DNA from: Flexivirga endophytica | Lineage (GTDB): Bacteria; Actinomycetota; Actinomycetes; Actinomycetales; Dermatophilaceae | Direction of reading: 5' to 3' | DNA length: 64,000 bases | Assembly: GCF_014640635.1 (NCBI RefSeq) | Contig: NZ_BMHI01000001.1 | Span: 248,001-312,000 of the forward strand | Part shown: positions 41,024 to 49,744 of the stretch, piece by piece | How positions within the stretch are numbered: the stretch's first letter is position 1 | How the letters are laid out: every line of letters starts with the position of its first letter | Notes under the pieces: model-generated | Databases searched by the model: none | What the model was told of the DNA's origin: nothing | The model's input: only the letters and a program-made list of their open reading frames with translations | Made by a program: the position numbers and the translations under genes

Positions 41024-41695
41024 ATGGCGCTGTGGTCCACGCGAGCACGACGGCCGTATGCCGACCGCGCGGCGGCCGGTGCCGCGCTCGCCGAGCAGTT
41101 GAGCAGGTATGCCGCGAGGTCCGACGTAGTGGTGCTGGGGCTGCCGCGGGGCGGCGTACCGGTCGCGGCGGTCGTCGCCGACCGACTCGGTGCCCCATTG
41201 GATGTGCTGGTCGTTCGCAAACTCGGGCTCCCACGTCATCCGGAGGTCGCGATGGGCGCGGTCGCCGGCACCGCGGACGGACTCGAAACCGTCCACAACG
41301 TAGGGGTGCTCGATCAATCGCACGTGCCGGACGAGGAGTTCGCGCGGGTCCGCGACGAGGAGGTCGCGGAGTTGCGACGGCGGGAGGAGCTCTACCGCGG
41401 GTCGCGGTCGCCGGTGCCGTTGCGGGACTGCGTGGTGCTGCTGGTCGACGACGGCCTGGCGACGGGCGCGACGATGCGAGTGGCCGTTCGCGTCATACAA
41501 CAGCAAGGGGTGGCGCTCTCGGTCGCCGTCGCTCCCGTCGGCCCGCCCGACGTGTGTGCGGCGCTCGCGGAGGAGGTCGATGAGTTGGTCTGCCCGTGGC
41601 AGCCGCGGGATTTCGCGGCGGTGGGTGCGGCATACCGCAAATTCGGGCAGACCTCCAACGACGAGGTGCGACGATTGTTGGGCGCGCACTCGTGA
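41024..41695 (+). CDS. Phosphoribosyltransferase-family protein
   Basis: 223 aa type I PRTase fold. PRPP loop VVLLVDDGLATGATMRVAVR near residue 140, preceded by DVVVLGLPRGGVPVAAVVAD and VLVVRKLGLPRHPEVAMGAV. This stand-alone family differs from pur/pyr salvage enzymes and its substrate is unknown; some homologues are linked to dienelactone-hydrolase-like domains. 33 bp downstream of the PrsW gene, possibly co-transcribed. Confidence 0.88.
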   Translation: MALWSTRARRPYADRAAAGAALAEQLSRYAARSDVVVLGLPRGGVPVAAVVADRLGAPLDVLVVRKLGLPRHPEVAMGAVAGTADGLETVHNVGVLDQSHVPDEEFARVRDEEVAELRRREELYRGSRSPVPLRDCVVLLVDDGLATGATMRVAVRVIQQQGVALSVAVAPVGPPDVCAALAEEVDELVCPWQPRDFAAVGAAYRKFGQTSNDEVRRLLGAHS

Positions 41696-41708
41696 TCCCG
41701 TAGGTCGC

Positions 41709-42179
41709 TCAGCCAGCGCCCGATGTGGTGTCTGCGGTAGTCAGAGCGACCGGAGGTGCAGCAGTCGTCGGGAACAAGCGAAACCGTGACGTTTCCAGCA
41801 CTCCTTTCTCCTGAGCGTTCCGGCTCGGCTGCACGCGCAGAGTGACCGACTGGCGGTGATCGGCTGGTCGGATGTAGTAGCACTGGTCAGTCTCGGGGCA
41901 GTAGATGCAGACGTAATCGATTTCCGATATATCGACTCGTTTTGTGTGGGTGCCGTGTCGATCCGCCCAGACCGAGCGAAAATTGACTGAGATGGCTCCG
42001 GAACGTGACGACCGGTATTTCACCTGGATGCGATGGAACTGACCCGACCCATATGCGACAAGGTCGAACGGCGCGTGTTCGGTGGCCGGGAACAGCACTG
42101 TGAACCCGGACGCGACGAGATCGGCATAGGCTTTCGCAGTGCCGAGGTCTCCCTTGTCCTTAGTGTGATGGGCTGCCAT
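41709..42179 (-). CDS. Orphan PD-(D/E)XK-type endonuclease-like protein
   Basis: 156 aa, starting MAAHHTKDKGDLGTAKAYAD. The segment APFDLVAYGSGQFHRIQVKY carries the D-x(n)-Q-x-K nuclease core, as in the group I intron-associated PD-(D/E)XK family. A later part (SEIDYVCIYCPETDQCYYIR) is also typical. No intron, partner helicase or methylase is next to it. The region has lower G+C than its neighbours (e.g. 41900-42060), and it sits beside tRNA-Arg, so it may have been acquired. Convergent with the phosphoribosyltransferase. Confidence 0.7.
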   Translation of the reverse strand: MAAHHTKDKGDLGTAKAYADLVASGFTVLFPATEHAPFDLVAYGSGQFHRIQVKYRSSRSGAISVNFRSVWADRHGTHTKRVDISEIDYVCIYCPETDQCYYIRPADHRQSVTLRVQPSRNAQEKGVLETSRFRLFPTTAAPPVALTTADTTSGAG

Positions 42180-42248
42180 GGCAGGACGGTAGTTCTGGCC
42201 ACTGACAGTCGGCTCCCCGGAACGCAGTCCGGTAATCTGCCAACGTTT

Positions 42249-42322
42249 GCCCCCGTAGCTCAGTTGGATAGAGCAAGTCACTTCTAATGTCTAGGTCGCA
42301 GGTTCGAGTCCTGCCGGGGGTG
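42249..42322 (+). tRNA. tRNA-Arg(TCT)
   Basis: Cloverleaf: acceptor GCCCCCG/CGGGGGT (one G-U), D-arm GCTC...GAGC, anticodon loop CTTCTAA with anticodon TCT, T-arm GCAGG-TTCGAGT-CCTGC, discriminator G. CCA not encoded. The anticodon stem AGTCA/TGTCT has one mismatch. A short hairpin CAGCAG-CTTG-CTGCTG at 42331-42346 follows. Confidence 0.92.
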
Positions 42323-42456
42323 CGAAACGCCAGCAGCTTGCTGCTGTCCCTGACGTCCGCGCAGGAACTCCTGCGGCAGGTGTGAGTGCTGTTACATCAA
42401 GAGATTCACGGAGCGTGCGGCGGGCCAAGTTGAGTCGCGGTCTCCGACCCTGGATC

Positions 42457-44175
42457 ATGTCCCGTGTGTCGGAGGACGTCGAGGGTGCGCGATTGCTGGC
42501 CGCGTTGCAGTCTCTGCGACGGGGGGTCGACGCGACGGCATACCCGCTGCAGCTGAGTGATGTCGAGGGAGCACGGCGCGAGCGCGGTGAGCTGCTCGCC
42601 CAACTCGACGACTACATCCTTCCGCGAGCTGCGGCACTCGACGCGCCACTGCTCGCCGTCGTCGGGGGATCGACCGGTGCCGGGAAATCGACCCTGGTCA
42701 ACTCGCTGGTCGGCGAGACCGTCACGAAGAGCGGAGTGCTGCGGCCGACGACCCGTGCGTCGACGCTGATCCACCACCCCGCAGACGCCAAGTGGTTCAC
42801 CGGCACCCGTGTCCTGCCGGGCCTCGCGCGGCTCACCGGCGACCAGCCCGAGGACGGCGATCCCGGCACGCTGCGACTGGTCGCCGGCAACGTCCCCCAG
42901 GGCCTCGCGCTGCTCGATGCGCCGGACATCGACTCGGTCGTGTCGGCCAATCGGGATCTCGCCCGACAGTTGCTGTCCGCGGCCGATCTGTGGATCTTCG
43001 TGACCACTGCCATGCGGTATGCCGACGCGGTGCCGTGGGATCTGCTGCAGCAGGCGATCCGGCGCGGCACATCCGTGGCCGTCGTCCTCGACCGCGTCCC
43101 GCTGGACGCGATGGAAGAGGTGCGCGCCGACTTCGCGTCGATGCTGATGGAGCAGGGCCTGGGCCAGTCTCCCGTCTTCGCGATCGCCGAATCCGAGCTC
43201 GAGCCGGGCGGTCTGCTGCCCGGCGTCGAGGTGGAGCGCATCAACGGCTGGCTCGCATCCCTGGCCGCCGACCAGCACGCGCGCAGCATCGTCATACGGC
43301 GCACGCTGCAAGGTGCACTCGACTCGCTCGACGACCGCGCCGCAGCCCTGCAGGCCGCACTGGAGCGGCAGGACGCCGCCCGCGACGAATTGAGCACGGC
43401 CGCCCGCGACGGCTATGCCGCCGCACTGGACGGCGTGGCCGAAGGCATGCAGGACGGCACGTTGCTGCGCGGCGAAGTGCTCGCCCGTTGGCAGGAGTTC
43501 GTCGGCACCGGTGAGGTGTTCCGGCAGCTCGAGGCAGGCGTCAGCCGACTGCGTGACCGGGTCGGCGCCGCGCTGCGGACGAGGTCACGCCAGCAACCGG
43601 CCGACGATCTGGGCGCAGCGCTGCAGACGGGGGTCGCGGCACTCTTGCACGCGCATGGCGAGACCGCGGCGATCACCGTGGCGCGGCAGTGGCGCCATAC
43701 ACCCGGGGGAGCGGAGTTGGTGCAGGCGCACCCCGAATTGTCTTCTGTTTCTGATGGATTCGCGGCGGAGGCGGAGAAGTTGGTCCGGTCCTGGCAGGAC
43801 GACGTGCTGGCGATGGTGCGCGAGGAGGCCGGCGGCAAACGCACGACCGCGCGCTTCCTCGCCTTCGGGGTCAACGGCATCGCGGTGCTGCTGATGCTCG
43901 TCGTGTTCTCCGCGACTGCCGGACTCACCGGCGCGGAGGTCGGCATCGCGGGTGGGTCGGCGATCCTCGCGCAGCGGCTGCTGGAGGCGGTTTTCGGAGA
44001 CCAAGCCGTCCGCACCTTGGCCAACAAAGCCCGCAGCCGGCTGATGACCCGCACCGAGGAGCTGTATGACGCCGAGCGCACCCGCTTCGAGGACGTGCTC
44101 ACCGAGACCACCGCGACCGGCGCCTCCGCGCCCACGTTGCGCGCGGCCATCGACCAGGTCCGGGTGGCGCGATGA
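42457..44175 (+). CDS. Dynamin-like membrane GTPase, first of a pair
   Basis: 572 aa. P-loop VVGGSTGAGKSTLVNSL near residue 70, switch-like TTRASTLIHH, GALLDAPD-type G3 as LALLDAPDIDSV, and a Thr/Asp region AVVLDRVPLDAMEE. A long helical middle section (ALERQDAARDELSTAARDGY) and a C-terminal hydrophobic hairpin (FGVNGIAVLLMLVVFSATAG). Resembles bacterial dynamin-like or YfjP-type GTPases remodelling or sensing membranes. Start set at ATG 42457; upstream codons lack homology. The stop overlaps the second GTPase start (ATGA). Confidence 0.83.
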   Translation: MSRVSEDVEGARLLAALQSLRRGVDATAYPLQLSDVEGARRERGELLAQLDDYILPRAAALDAPLLAVVGGSTGAGKSTLVNSLVGETVTKSGVLRPTTRASTLIHHPADAKWFTGTRVLPGLARLTGDQPEDGDPGTLRLVAGNVPQGLALLDAPDIDSVVSANRDLARQLLSAADLWIFVTTAMRYADAVPWDLLQQAIRRGTSVAVVLDRVPLDAMEEVRADFASMLMEQGLGQSPVFAIAESELEPGGLLPGVEVERINGWLASLAADQHARSIVIRRTLQGALDSLDDRAAALQAALERQDAARDELSTAARDGYAAALDGVAEGMQDGTLLRGEVLARWQEFVGTGEVFRQLEAGVSRLRDRVGAALRTRSRQQPADDLGAALQTGVAALLHAHGETAAITVARQWRHTPGGAELVQAHPELSSVSDGFAAEAEKLVRSWQDDVLAMVREEAGGKRTTARFLAFGVNGIAVLLMLVVFSATAGLTGAEVGIAGGSAILAQRLLEAVFGDQAVRTLANKARSRLMTRTEELYDAERTRFEDVLTETTATGASAPTLRAAIDQVRVAR

Positions 44176-45815
44176 GCAGGAACGACACGGCGCGGGCCGA
44201 GCAGCAGAAGGTCGGCTGGGCCGACGTCACCGCACATGCCGACGCCCTCGGCGATGCACTGCGCACCGGCGGCGAGCAACTTCCCTCCGAGGACGTCGCG
44301 CACGCACAACAGGTCCTGCGCAAGATTCCCGCCCGGCAGGGGATCGTCGGCGGTCGGACCGTTGTGGTGCTCGCCGGCGCGACCGGTAGCGGCAAATCGA
44401 GCCTCTTCAACGCCCTTGTGGCAGAGCCGGTTTCGCGGATCGGCGCCCGGCGCCCGACCACATCGGTGCCGACCGCGGCGATGTGGGGGAGCGAGCCGAG
44501 TGGCGAGTTGCTCGACTGGCTCGGCGTCGGCACCCGGCATCAGGTCCCGCGCAGCGCCCGGCGCGCGGAAACCCTCGACGGGTTGGTGTTGCTGGACCTG
44601 CCGGACTTCGACTCTCGGGTCGCGCAACACCGTGCGGAGGCCGATCGGGTGATCGAGCTGGCGGACGTCTTCATCTGGGTCACTGACCCGCAGAAGTATG
44701 CCGACGCCGTGCTGCACGACGACTACATCAAGCGGCTGTCCGGCCACAACACTGTGTCGCTCGTGGTGCTCAACCAGATCGACCGACTCGACCGGGCGCA
44801 GATCTCCGAGTGCGTCGACGACCTGCACCGGCTGCTCGCCGCGGACGGGTTGGCCGGCGTGCCGATTCTGCCGACGTCGGCGGTGCGCGGGTTCGGTGTC
44901 GACGATCTCGCCGGCACGATCGGCTCGGTCGTGGCCGAGCGCAACGCAGCCGAGCAGCGGCTGCTGGCCGACGTGCGCCGCGCTGCCCGGACTTTGAGCG
45001 CCGGCGTCGCGCCGACCGAGGTCGACCTGCGCGAGCAGGACGACACCGAACTCACCGACGCGCTCAGTCGGGCGGCCGGGGTCCCGGCCGTCGTCGACGC
45101 CGTGCGCCGTGACTACCAACGTCAGGCCGAGCACCATGGCGGCTGGCCGTTCACCCGATGGGTGCACCGGCTCCGCCCGGAGCCGTTGAAGCGCCTGCGG
45201 CTGGACGAGGCGCACACGATGAACCGGTCGGGCGCCAAGCTCGCGCTGGGCCGCTCGTCGTTGCCGCCTCCCGGGCCCGCGGCGCGGGCAGCGGTCGACG
45301 TGGCCACGCGCAAGCTCGGTCGGCACGCGGCGCAGGGCCTGCCCGCATTGTGGGCGGACGCGGCGCAGGAAGCCGCGACCCCGGGCGACGAGCATCTGCA
45401 CGACACGTTGGACCAAGCTGTCATCGGCACCGATCTGCACGAGAAGCGTCCGATGTGGTGGTCGGTCGTGTCCGGTTTGCAGTGGCTCTTCGCTGCGGTC
45501 GCTCTGGTCGGACTCGTCTGGTTCGGGCTGTTGGTCGCACTCGGTATGGCGAACGTCGACGCCTCGTCGCCGAAGTGGCTCGGCCTGCCGATCCCGTTGC
45601 TGATGCTCATCTTCGGGTTGCTCGCCGGCGTGCTGCTCGCGCTGATCTCGCGGTGGGCCGCGGCGCGGGGCGCGCGTCGGCGCGCCGAACGGGTACGTGC
45701 GCGGTTGCGGACGTCGATCGCCGCCGTCGGGTCGGAGCAGATCGTCGAGCCCGTCGGGCGGGTCCTCCAAGCGCACCGGGAAACCCGCGAGTCGCTCACC
45801 GCGGCGGCCCGCTGA
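44172..45815 (+). CDS. Dynamin-like membrane GTPase, second of a pair
   Basis: 547 aa. P-loop VVLAGATGSGKSSLFNALVA, G2 RPTTSVPTAAMWG, G3 LVLLDLPDFDSR, G4-like LVVLNQIDRL. The middle is helical; two transmembrane helices sit near 440-500 (WLFAAVALVGLVWFGLLVAL; LLMLIFGLLAGVLLALISRW) and a basic C-terminal tail follows. Coupled by 4 bp to the previous GTPase gene, suggesting a hetero-complex, as known for DynA/DynB-type pairs. Located upstream of ssb and ettA. Confidence 0.85.
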   Translation: MSRNDTARAEQQKVGWADVTAHADALGDALRTGGEQLPSEDVAHAQQVLRKIPARQGIVGGRTVVVLAGATGSGKSSLFNALVAEPVSRIGARRPTTSVPTAAMWGSEPSGELLDWLGVGTRHQVPRSARRAETLDGLVLLDLPDFDSRVAQHRAEADRVIELADVFIWVTDPQKYADAVLHDDYIKRLSGHNTVSLVVLNQIDRLDRAQISECVDDLHRLLAADGLAGVPILPTSAVRGFGVDDLAGTIGSVVAERNAAEQRLLADVRRAARTLSAGVAPTEVDLREQDDTELTDALSRAAGVPAVVDAVRRDYQRQAEHHGGWPFTRWVHRLRPEPLKRLRLDEAHTMNRSGAKLALGRSSLPPPGPAARAAVDVATRKLGRHAAQGLPALWADAAQEAATPGDEHLHDTLDQAVIGTDLHEKRPMWWSVVSGLQWLFAAVALVGLVWFGLLVALGMANVDASSPKWLGLPIPLLMLIFGLLAGVLLALISRWAAARGARRRAERVRARLRTSIAAVGSEQIVEPVGRVLQAHRETRESLTAAAR

Positions 45816-45959
45816 CCCCTGATCCACATCCCGGCGTCGCCGTCACCGTCGTCCACAGCTTGGTGGTGCAGGTGTCGCGACGAGTCCGACCCGACGTGAG
45901 GCTGGAGGTCCACGGCGACGCATGCGGAGGGCTGCGTCGCATCGACCAAGGGGTTCGAC

Positions 45960-46508
45960 ATGAACGAAACACACGTGACCATCCGCGGCAACCTGGTGGC
46001 CGAGCCGGACCGGATCTCCAGCGCCAAGGGTGACTTCAGCACGTTCCGGGTCGCGGTCAACGAGTTCTACCGGGACCAGGTCGGCGGCGGCTATGTCGAC
46101 GGCCGCAGCTCCTTCTACAAGGTGGTGGCGTTCCGAGCCGTCGGCTCCAACGTCCAGCAGTCCCTGAAGAAGGGCATGCCCGTGCTGGTCCACGGCATCC
46201 TGCGGATGAGCCAGTGGCAGACCTCCAACGGCGAGACCCGCTCCGCGCCGGAGATCGAGGCCATCAACGTCGGGCCCGACCTGCGCTACGGCATCGCGAC
46301 CTACCAGAAGGTGCCCGGGCAGAACCAGCGCGGCGGCGGGTCCGAGCAGCCGAGCTGGCGACGTGACGGAAACCCCACGACCGACCCCTGGGGCAATGCA
46401 TCGGCGGAGGCTGCACCGGAGTCCGCGGTGGCTGACCTGACGGGCGACGCGGCCGAGGAGGAGCCGATGCCGTCGTCGGGTCCGCTCGTCGAGCAGCAGG
46501 CGAGCTGA
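45960..46508 (+). CDS. ssb: Single-stranded DNA-binding protein (paralogue lacking the acidic tip)
   Basis: 182 aa. OB fold: NETHVTIRGNLVAEPDRISS, FSTFRVAVNEFYRD, FYKVVAFRAVGSNVQQSLKK, GMPVLVHGILRMSQWQTSNG. The C-terminal ~80 residues are a disordered Gly/Glu tail but end EQQAS, without the D-D-x-P-F tip by which the housekeeping SSB recruits repair and replication enzymes. It is therefore probably a secondary SSB. No replication genes nearby; upstream of ettA. Confidence 0.9.
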   Translation: MNETHVTIRGNLVAEPDRISSAKGDFSTFRVAVNEFYRDQVGGGYVDGRSSFYKVVAFRAVGSNVQQSLKKGMPVLVHGILRMSQWQTSNGETRSAPEIEAINVGPDLRYGIATYQKVPGQNQRGGGSEQPSWRRDGNPTTDPWGNASAEAAPESAVADLTGDAAEEEPMPSSGPLVEQQAS

Positions 46509-46564
46509 CCGTCGCGCCCACCACGATTTCGGTGGCGGGGCCCTGCCCCGATAGCCTGATCCGC

Positions 46565-48247
46565 ATGCCCGAGTTCATCTACACCATGACCAAGGCGCGC
46601 AAGGCTGTCGGGGACAAACTGATCCTCGATGACGTCAGCATGTCCTTCTACCCAGGCGCGAAGATCGGCGTCGTGGGGCCCAACGGCGCCGGTAAGTCCA
46701 CGATCCTGAAGATCATGGCCGGCCTCGACCAACCGTCCAACGGTGAGGCCCGGCTGTCGCCCGGCTACAGCGTCGGCATCCTGCTGCAGGAGCCGCCGCT
46801 GAATGACGAGAAGGACGTGCGCGGCAACGTCGAGGAGGGCCTCGGGCAGATCAAGGCAGACCTCGACCGGTTCAACGAGATCTCCGAGGAGATGGCGCAG
46901 CCGGACGCAGACTTCGACGCGCTGATGGCCGAGATGGGCAAGCTGCAGGAGAAGATCGACGCTGCCGACGCCTGGGACCTGGATTCCCAGTTGGAGCAGG
47001 CGATGGACGCGCTGCAGTGCCCGCCCGGCGACGCCGACGTCACCGTGTTGTCCGGTGGTGAGCGCCGCCGCGTCGCACTCTGCAAGCTGCTGCTGTCCAA
47101 GCCGGACCTGCTACTGCTCGACGAGCCGACCAACCACCTCGACGCCGAGTCGGTCAACTGGCTCGAGCAGCATCTGGCGGCGTACCCCGGCGCTGTGCTC
47201 GCCGTGACGCACGATCGCTACTTCCTCGACCACGTCGCCGGTTGGATCTGTGAGGTCGACCGCGGCCGGCTCTACCCCTACGAGGGCAACTACTCCACCT
47301 ACCTGGAGAAGAAGCAGGAGCGCCTGCAGGTCCAGGGTAAGAAGGACGCGAAGCTGGCCAAGCGGCTGCGCTCCGAGCTGGAGTGGGTCCGGTCCAACGC
47401 CAAGGCCCGTCAGACCAAGAGCAAGTCGCGGCTGGCGCGTTATGAGGAGATGGCGGCGGAGGCCGAGCGCACCCGCAAACTGGACTTCGAGGAGATCCAG
47501 ATCCCGCCGGGCCCTCGGCTGGGTGCTCAGGTCATCGAGGTCAAGGACCTCAAGAAGGGCTTCGGCGACCGCGTTCTCATCGACGGGCTCTCCTTCACGC
47601 TCCCGCGCAACGGCATCGTCGGCGTCATCGGTCCCAACGGTGTTGGCAAGACCACCTTGTTCAAGACGATCGTCGGCTTCGAGGAGCCGGACGACGGCGT
47701 GGTCAAGGTCGGCGAGACCGTCGACATCTCGTATGTCGACCAGGGCCGTGGTGGCATCGACTCGGAGAAGAACGTCTGGGAGGTCGTGTCCGACGGCCTG
47801 GACCACATCCAGGTCGGCCAGGTCGAAATCCCTTCTCGTGCCTACGTTTCGCAGTTCGGGTTCAAGGGTCCCGACCAGCAGAAGAAGGCCGGTGTGCTCT
47901 CCGGTGGTGAGCGCAACCGCCTCAACCTGGCCCTGACCCTCAAGCAGGGCGGCAACCTGCTGCTGCTCGACGAGCCGACCAACGACCTGGACGTCGAGAC
48001 GCTGGGTTCGCTGGAGAACGCCCTGCTCGACTTCCCGGGCTGTGCCGTGGTCATCAGCCACGACCGGTGGTTCCTGGACCGGGTCGCCACGCACATCCTG
48101 GCTTACGAGGGCACCGACGAGAACCCCGCCAGCTGGTACTGGTTCGAGGGTAACTTCGCGTCATACGAGGACAACAAGGTCGAGCGCCTCGGTGCCGACG
48201 CGGCGCGTCCCCACCGCGTGACGCACCGTCGCCTCACCCGCGACTGA
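46565..48247 (+). CDS. ettA: Energy-dependent translational throttle protein EttA (ABC-F)
   Basis: 560 aa ABC-F ATPase that binds the ribosomal E site and gates the first elongation cycle according to ADP/ATP. Two ATPase domains: Walker A GVVGPNGAGKSTILKIM, signature LSGGERRRVALCKLL and LLLLDEPTNHLDAESVNW; then GVIGPNGVGKTTLFKTIVG, LSGGERNRLNLALTL and LLLLDEPTNDLDVETL. The linker and EttA-specific arm insertion (~DVRGNVEEGLGQIKADLDRF) are present. No membrane domain. Starts at ATG 46565. A perfect 16-bp hairpin after the stop ends the transcript. Confidence 0.96.
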   Translation: MPEFIYTMTKARKAVGDKLILDDVSMSFYPGAKIGVVGPNGAGKSTILKIMAGLDQPSNGEARLSPGYSVGILLQEPPLNDEKDVRGNVEEGLGQIKADLDRFNEISEEMAQPDADFDALMAEMGKLQEKIDAADAWDLDSQLEQAMDALQCPPGDADVTVLSGGERRRVALCKLLLSKPDLLLLDEPTNHLDAESVNWLEQHLAAYPGAVLAVTHDRYFLDHVAGWICEVDRGRLYPYEGNYSTYLEKKQERLQVQGKKDAKLAKRLRSELEWVRSNAKARQTKSKSRLARYEEMAAEAERTRKLDFEEIQIPPGPRLGAQVIEVKDLKKGFGDRVLIDGLSFTLPRNGIVGVIGPNGVGKTTLFKTIVGFEEPDDGVVKVGETVDISYVDQGRGGIDSEKNVWEVVSDGLDHIQVGQVEIPSRAYVSQFGFKGPDQQKKAGVLSGGERNRLNLALTLKQGGNLLLLDEPTNDLDVETLGSLENALLDFPGCAVVISHDRWFLDRVATHILAYEGTDENPASWYWFEGNFASYEDNKVERLGADAARPHRVTHRRLTRD

Positions 48248-48274
48248 GCGCCCGCTTCGACCCTCGCACAGAAC

Positions 48275-48311
48275 GGGCCGGGTCCACCGAGCAACTCGGT
48301 GGACCCGGCCC
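48275..48311 (+). terminator. 16-bp perfect hairpin after ettA
   Basis: GGGCCGGGTCCACCGA (48275-48290) pairs with TCGGTGGACCCGGCCC (48296-48311), loop GCAAC, 27 bp after the ettA stop. No T-run, but the position and stability indicate a terminator. Confidence 0.8.
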
Positions 48312-48362
48312 CTTCGGCGCTGTCTCCGGTGCGTCCACCCACCCAACCCGGGCGATCCATTT

Positions 48363-48458
48363 CGCCGAGAGGACACCGGATGGCCGAGCGGACAGGCAAT
48401 TCCGGTCATTCGAGGGCCGAATCCACTGTCCCCTCGGCAAACGGCTGTCCTCTCGGCG
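48363..48458. repeat. Nested palindromic repeat element, copy B
   Basis: Perfect 13-bp outer arms CGCCGAGAGGACA (48363-48375) and TGTCCTCTCGGCG (48446-48458), and inner arms GCCGAGCGGACAGGCAATT and AATCCACTGTCCCCTCGGC. Two units per side around a short centre, as in copies A and C. Lies between convergent ettA and the VOC gene, directly after the ettA terminator hairpin. Confidence 0.75.
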
Positions 48459-48467
48459 GGGTTGGGG

Positions 48468-48863
48468 TCAGGCGTTTTCGCGCGCGGCGAGCTCCTGGTC
48501 CGACAGCAGCACGCAGAACTCGTTGCCCTCGGGATCGGCCAGAACGGCCCAGCCGCGATCGGGTTGCCGTCGGTCGTCGACCATGGTGGCGCCGAGACCG
48601 AGGATCCGATCGACCTCTTCGTCACGGCTGAGGTCCGTGGACCGCAGACAGAAGTGCACTCGGTTCTTGATCGTCTTCTCTTCCGGCACCTTGAGGAAGA
48701 GCAGGAAGGTGTTGTTCGGTCCGATGAGCCCCGCCTCCTCGTCCCCCGGGCGGGACGGGTCGTTCTCCTCGAGGTGATAGTCACCGAGGACCTGGCTCCA
48801 CCACATCATTTGGGCGTAGGGGTCGGCTGCGTCGAAACAGAAGTTCGCGGCTCGTGAAGTCAT
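48468..48863 (-). CDS. VOC-family (glyoxalase-like) protein
   Basis: 131 aa; start uncertain among ATG 48863, 48872 and 48893, the shortest fits the family. One-and-a-half betaalphabetabetabeta modules: FCFDAADPYAQMMWWSQVLG, FLLFLKVPEEKTIKNRVHFC, DEEVDRILGLGATMVDDRRQ, WAVLADPEGNEFCVL. This is the actinobacterial glyoxalase-like subfamily with the D-P-E-G-N-E-F-C end; the metal ligands could be His (VHFCL) and Glu. Activity unknown. No gene in the ~200 bp between its start and the next CDS. Confidence 0.85.
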   Translation of the reverse strand: MTSRAANFCFDAADPYAQMMWWSQVLGDYHLEENDPSRPGDEEAGLIGPNNTFLLFLKVPEEKTIKNRVHFCLRSTDLSRDEEVDRILGLGATMVDDRRQPDRGWAVLADPEGNEFCVLLSDQELAARENA

Positions 48864-49068
48864 ACGGGCCATCGTGACGTGGGCGATCGGCATCAGCAAC
48901 CGAGATTTCGCGGCCGGACCTGCCATTGAGCACGACTCGACCCGTCGAGCGGACAGTTGTTGCTGCGAGATGGCGTGCTCGCGACAACAAGTGACCACTC
49001 ACGGGCAGGTCAGCCGCGCTCGCCGACAGGTGGAGCTGCCCAGGGACTGCCGAGCGTGGCGCCTCAGC

Positions 49069-49668
49069 TCACCGATGCCGCAGCCGGTGCTGCAGGTTCG
49101 CCTTCACCATCGGCCAGGTGCGCGCGACGATGCTGTACTGCGCGGTGTCACGCACCACGCCATAAGCATCCATCGAGTCGGCACGCAGGATGCCTTCGAG
49201 TTCGGCGCCGAGCCGTTCGATCGCGGTCCGCGACTGCAGGTTCATCTTGTGCGTGCGATAACGCACCGCCTCCACGTCCCAGGTCTCGAACGCGTGCGTC
49301 ATCATCAGGAGTTTGCTCTCGGGGTTGGTGCCGGTGCCGTGGACCGACTCGCGGTTCCAGGTCGAGCCGATCTCCAGTCGCGGGACGGACGGCACGATGT
49401 CCATGAATGTCGTCATCCCGATGACGGCGTCGTCCGAAACCCGGATCGTGGTGAACGGCATCATCGTGCCGGCTTCCTGCAGCGCGAGCCGTCGGTCGAT
49501 CTCGGCAGGCATGCCGTCCGGTTCAGGCACGGAGGTGTACCACCGGTCCCAGAGTTCACCGTCGGACGCGGCCTCGACGAGACCGTCGTGATGGTCGTGC
49601 TGCAGGGGCTCGAGACGGACAAGGCGTCCTTCGAGGGTCACCGGGGTGAGCGGGAGGGAAATCGTCAT
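49069..49668 (-). CDS. GNAT-family N-acetyltransferase (RimJ/RimL-like)
   Basis: 199 aa. LEGRLVRLEPLQHDHHDGLV at the N-terminus, IGMTTFMDIVPSVPRLEIGS, the CoA-binding region GTGTNPESKLLMMTHAFETW, and VRYRTHKMNLQSRTAIERLG with the usual N-x-x-S-x-x-A. This resembles ribosomal or amino-acid/peptide acetyltransferases of the RimL group. Divergent from a MocR regulator with a dyad between them, so it may be its target. Confidence 0.87.
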   Translation of the reverse strand: MTISLPLTPVTLEGRLVRLEPLQHDHHDGLVEAASDGELWDRWYTSVPEPDGMPAEIDRRLALQEAGTMMPFTTIRVSDDAVIGMTTFMDIVPSVPRLEIGSTWNRESVHGTGTNPESKLLMMTHAFETWDVEAVRYRTHKMNLQSRTAIERLGAELEGILRADSMDAYGVVRDTAQYSIVARTWPMVKANLQHRLRHR

Positions 49669-49705
49669 GGGAGCAGGCCATCACATTCCGGAGTAGTAAG
49701 ATAGA

Positions 49706-49740
49706 CCAGAATCTGCTCTTTCCGCAGGCCAGTATTCTGG
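49706..49740. promoter_or_regulatory. Inverted repeat between GNAT and MocR genes
   Basis: CCAGAAT (49706-49712) and ATTCTGG (49734-49740) form a dyad ending 4 bp before the MocR ATG, with a second partial CTGC...GCAG pair inside. The A/T-rich stretch GTAGTAAGATAGA upstream looks like promoter DNA. Likely MocR binding site controlling both genes. Confidence 0.5.
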
Positions 49741-49744
49741 CAAC

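Noticed and set aside
43413-45827. About 800-codon minus-strand open frame opposite the GTPase pair
   Set aside because: Arg/Pro/Gly-rich shadow typical of high-G+C DNA; the plus-strand genes carry GTPase motifs and coupled starts.
48894-49068. Short ORFs between the VOC and GNAT genes
   Set aside because: No ribosome binding site or recognisable composition; nothing supported in this ~200-bp gap.
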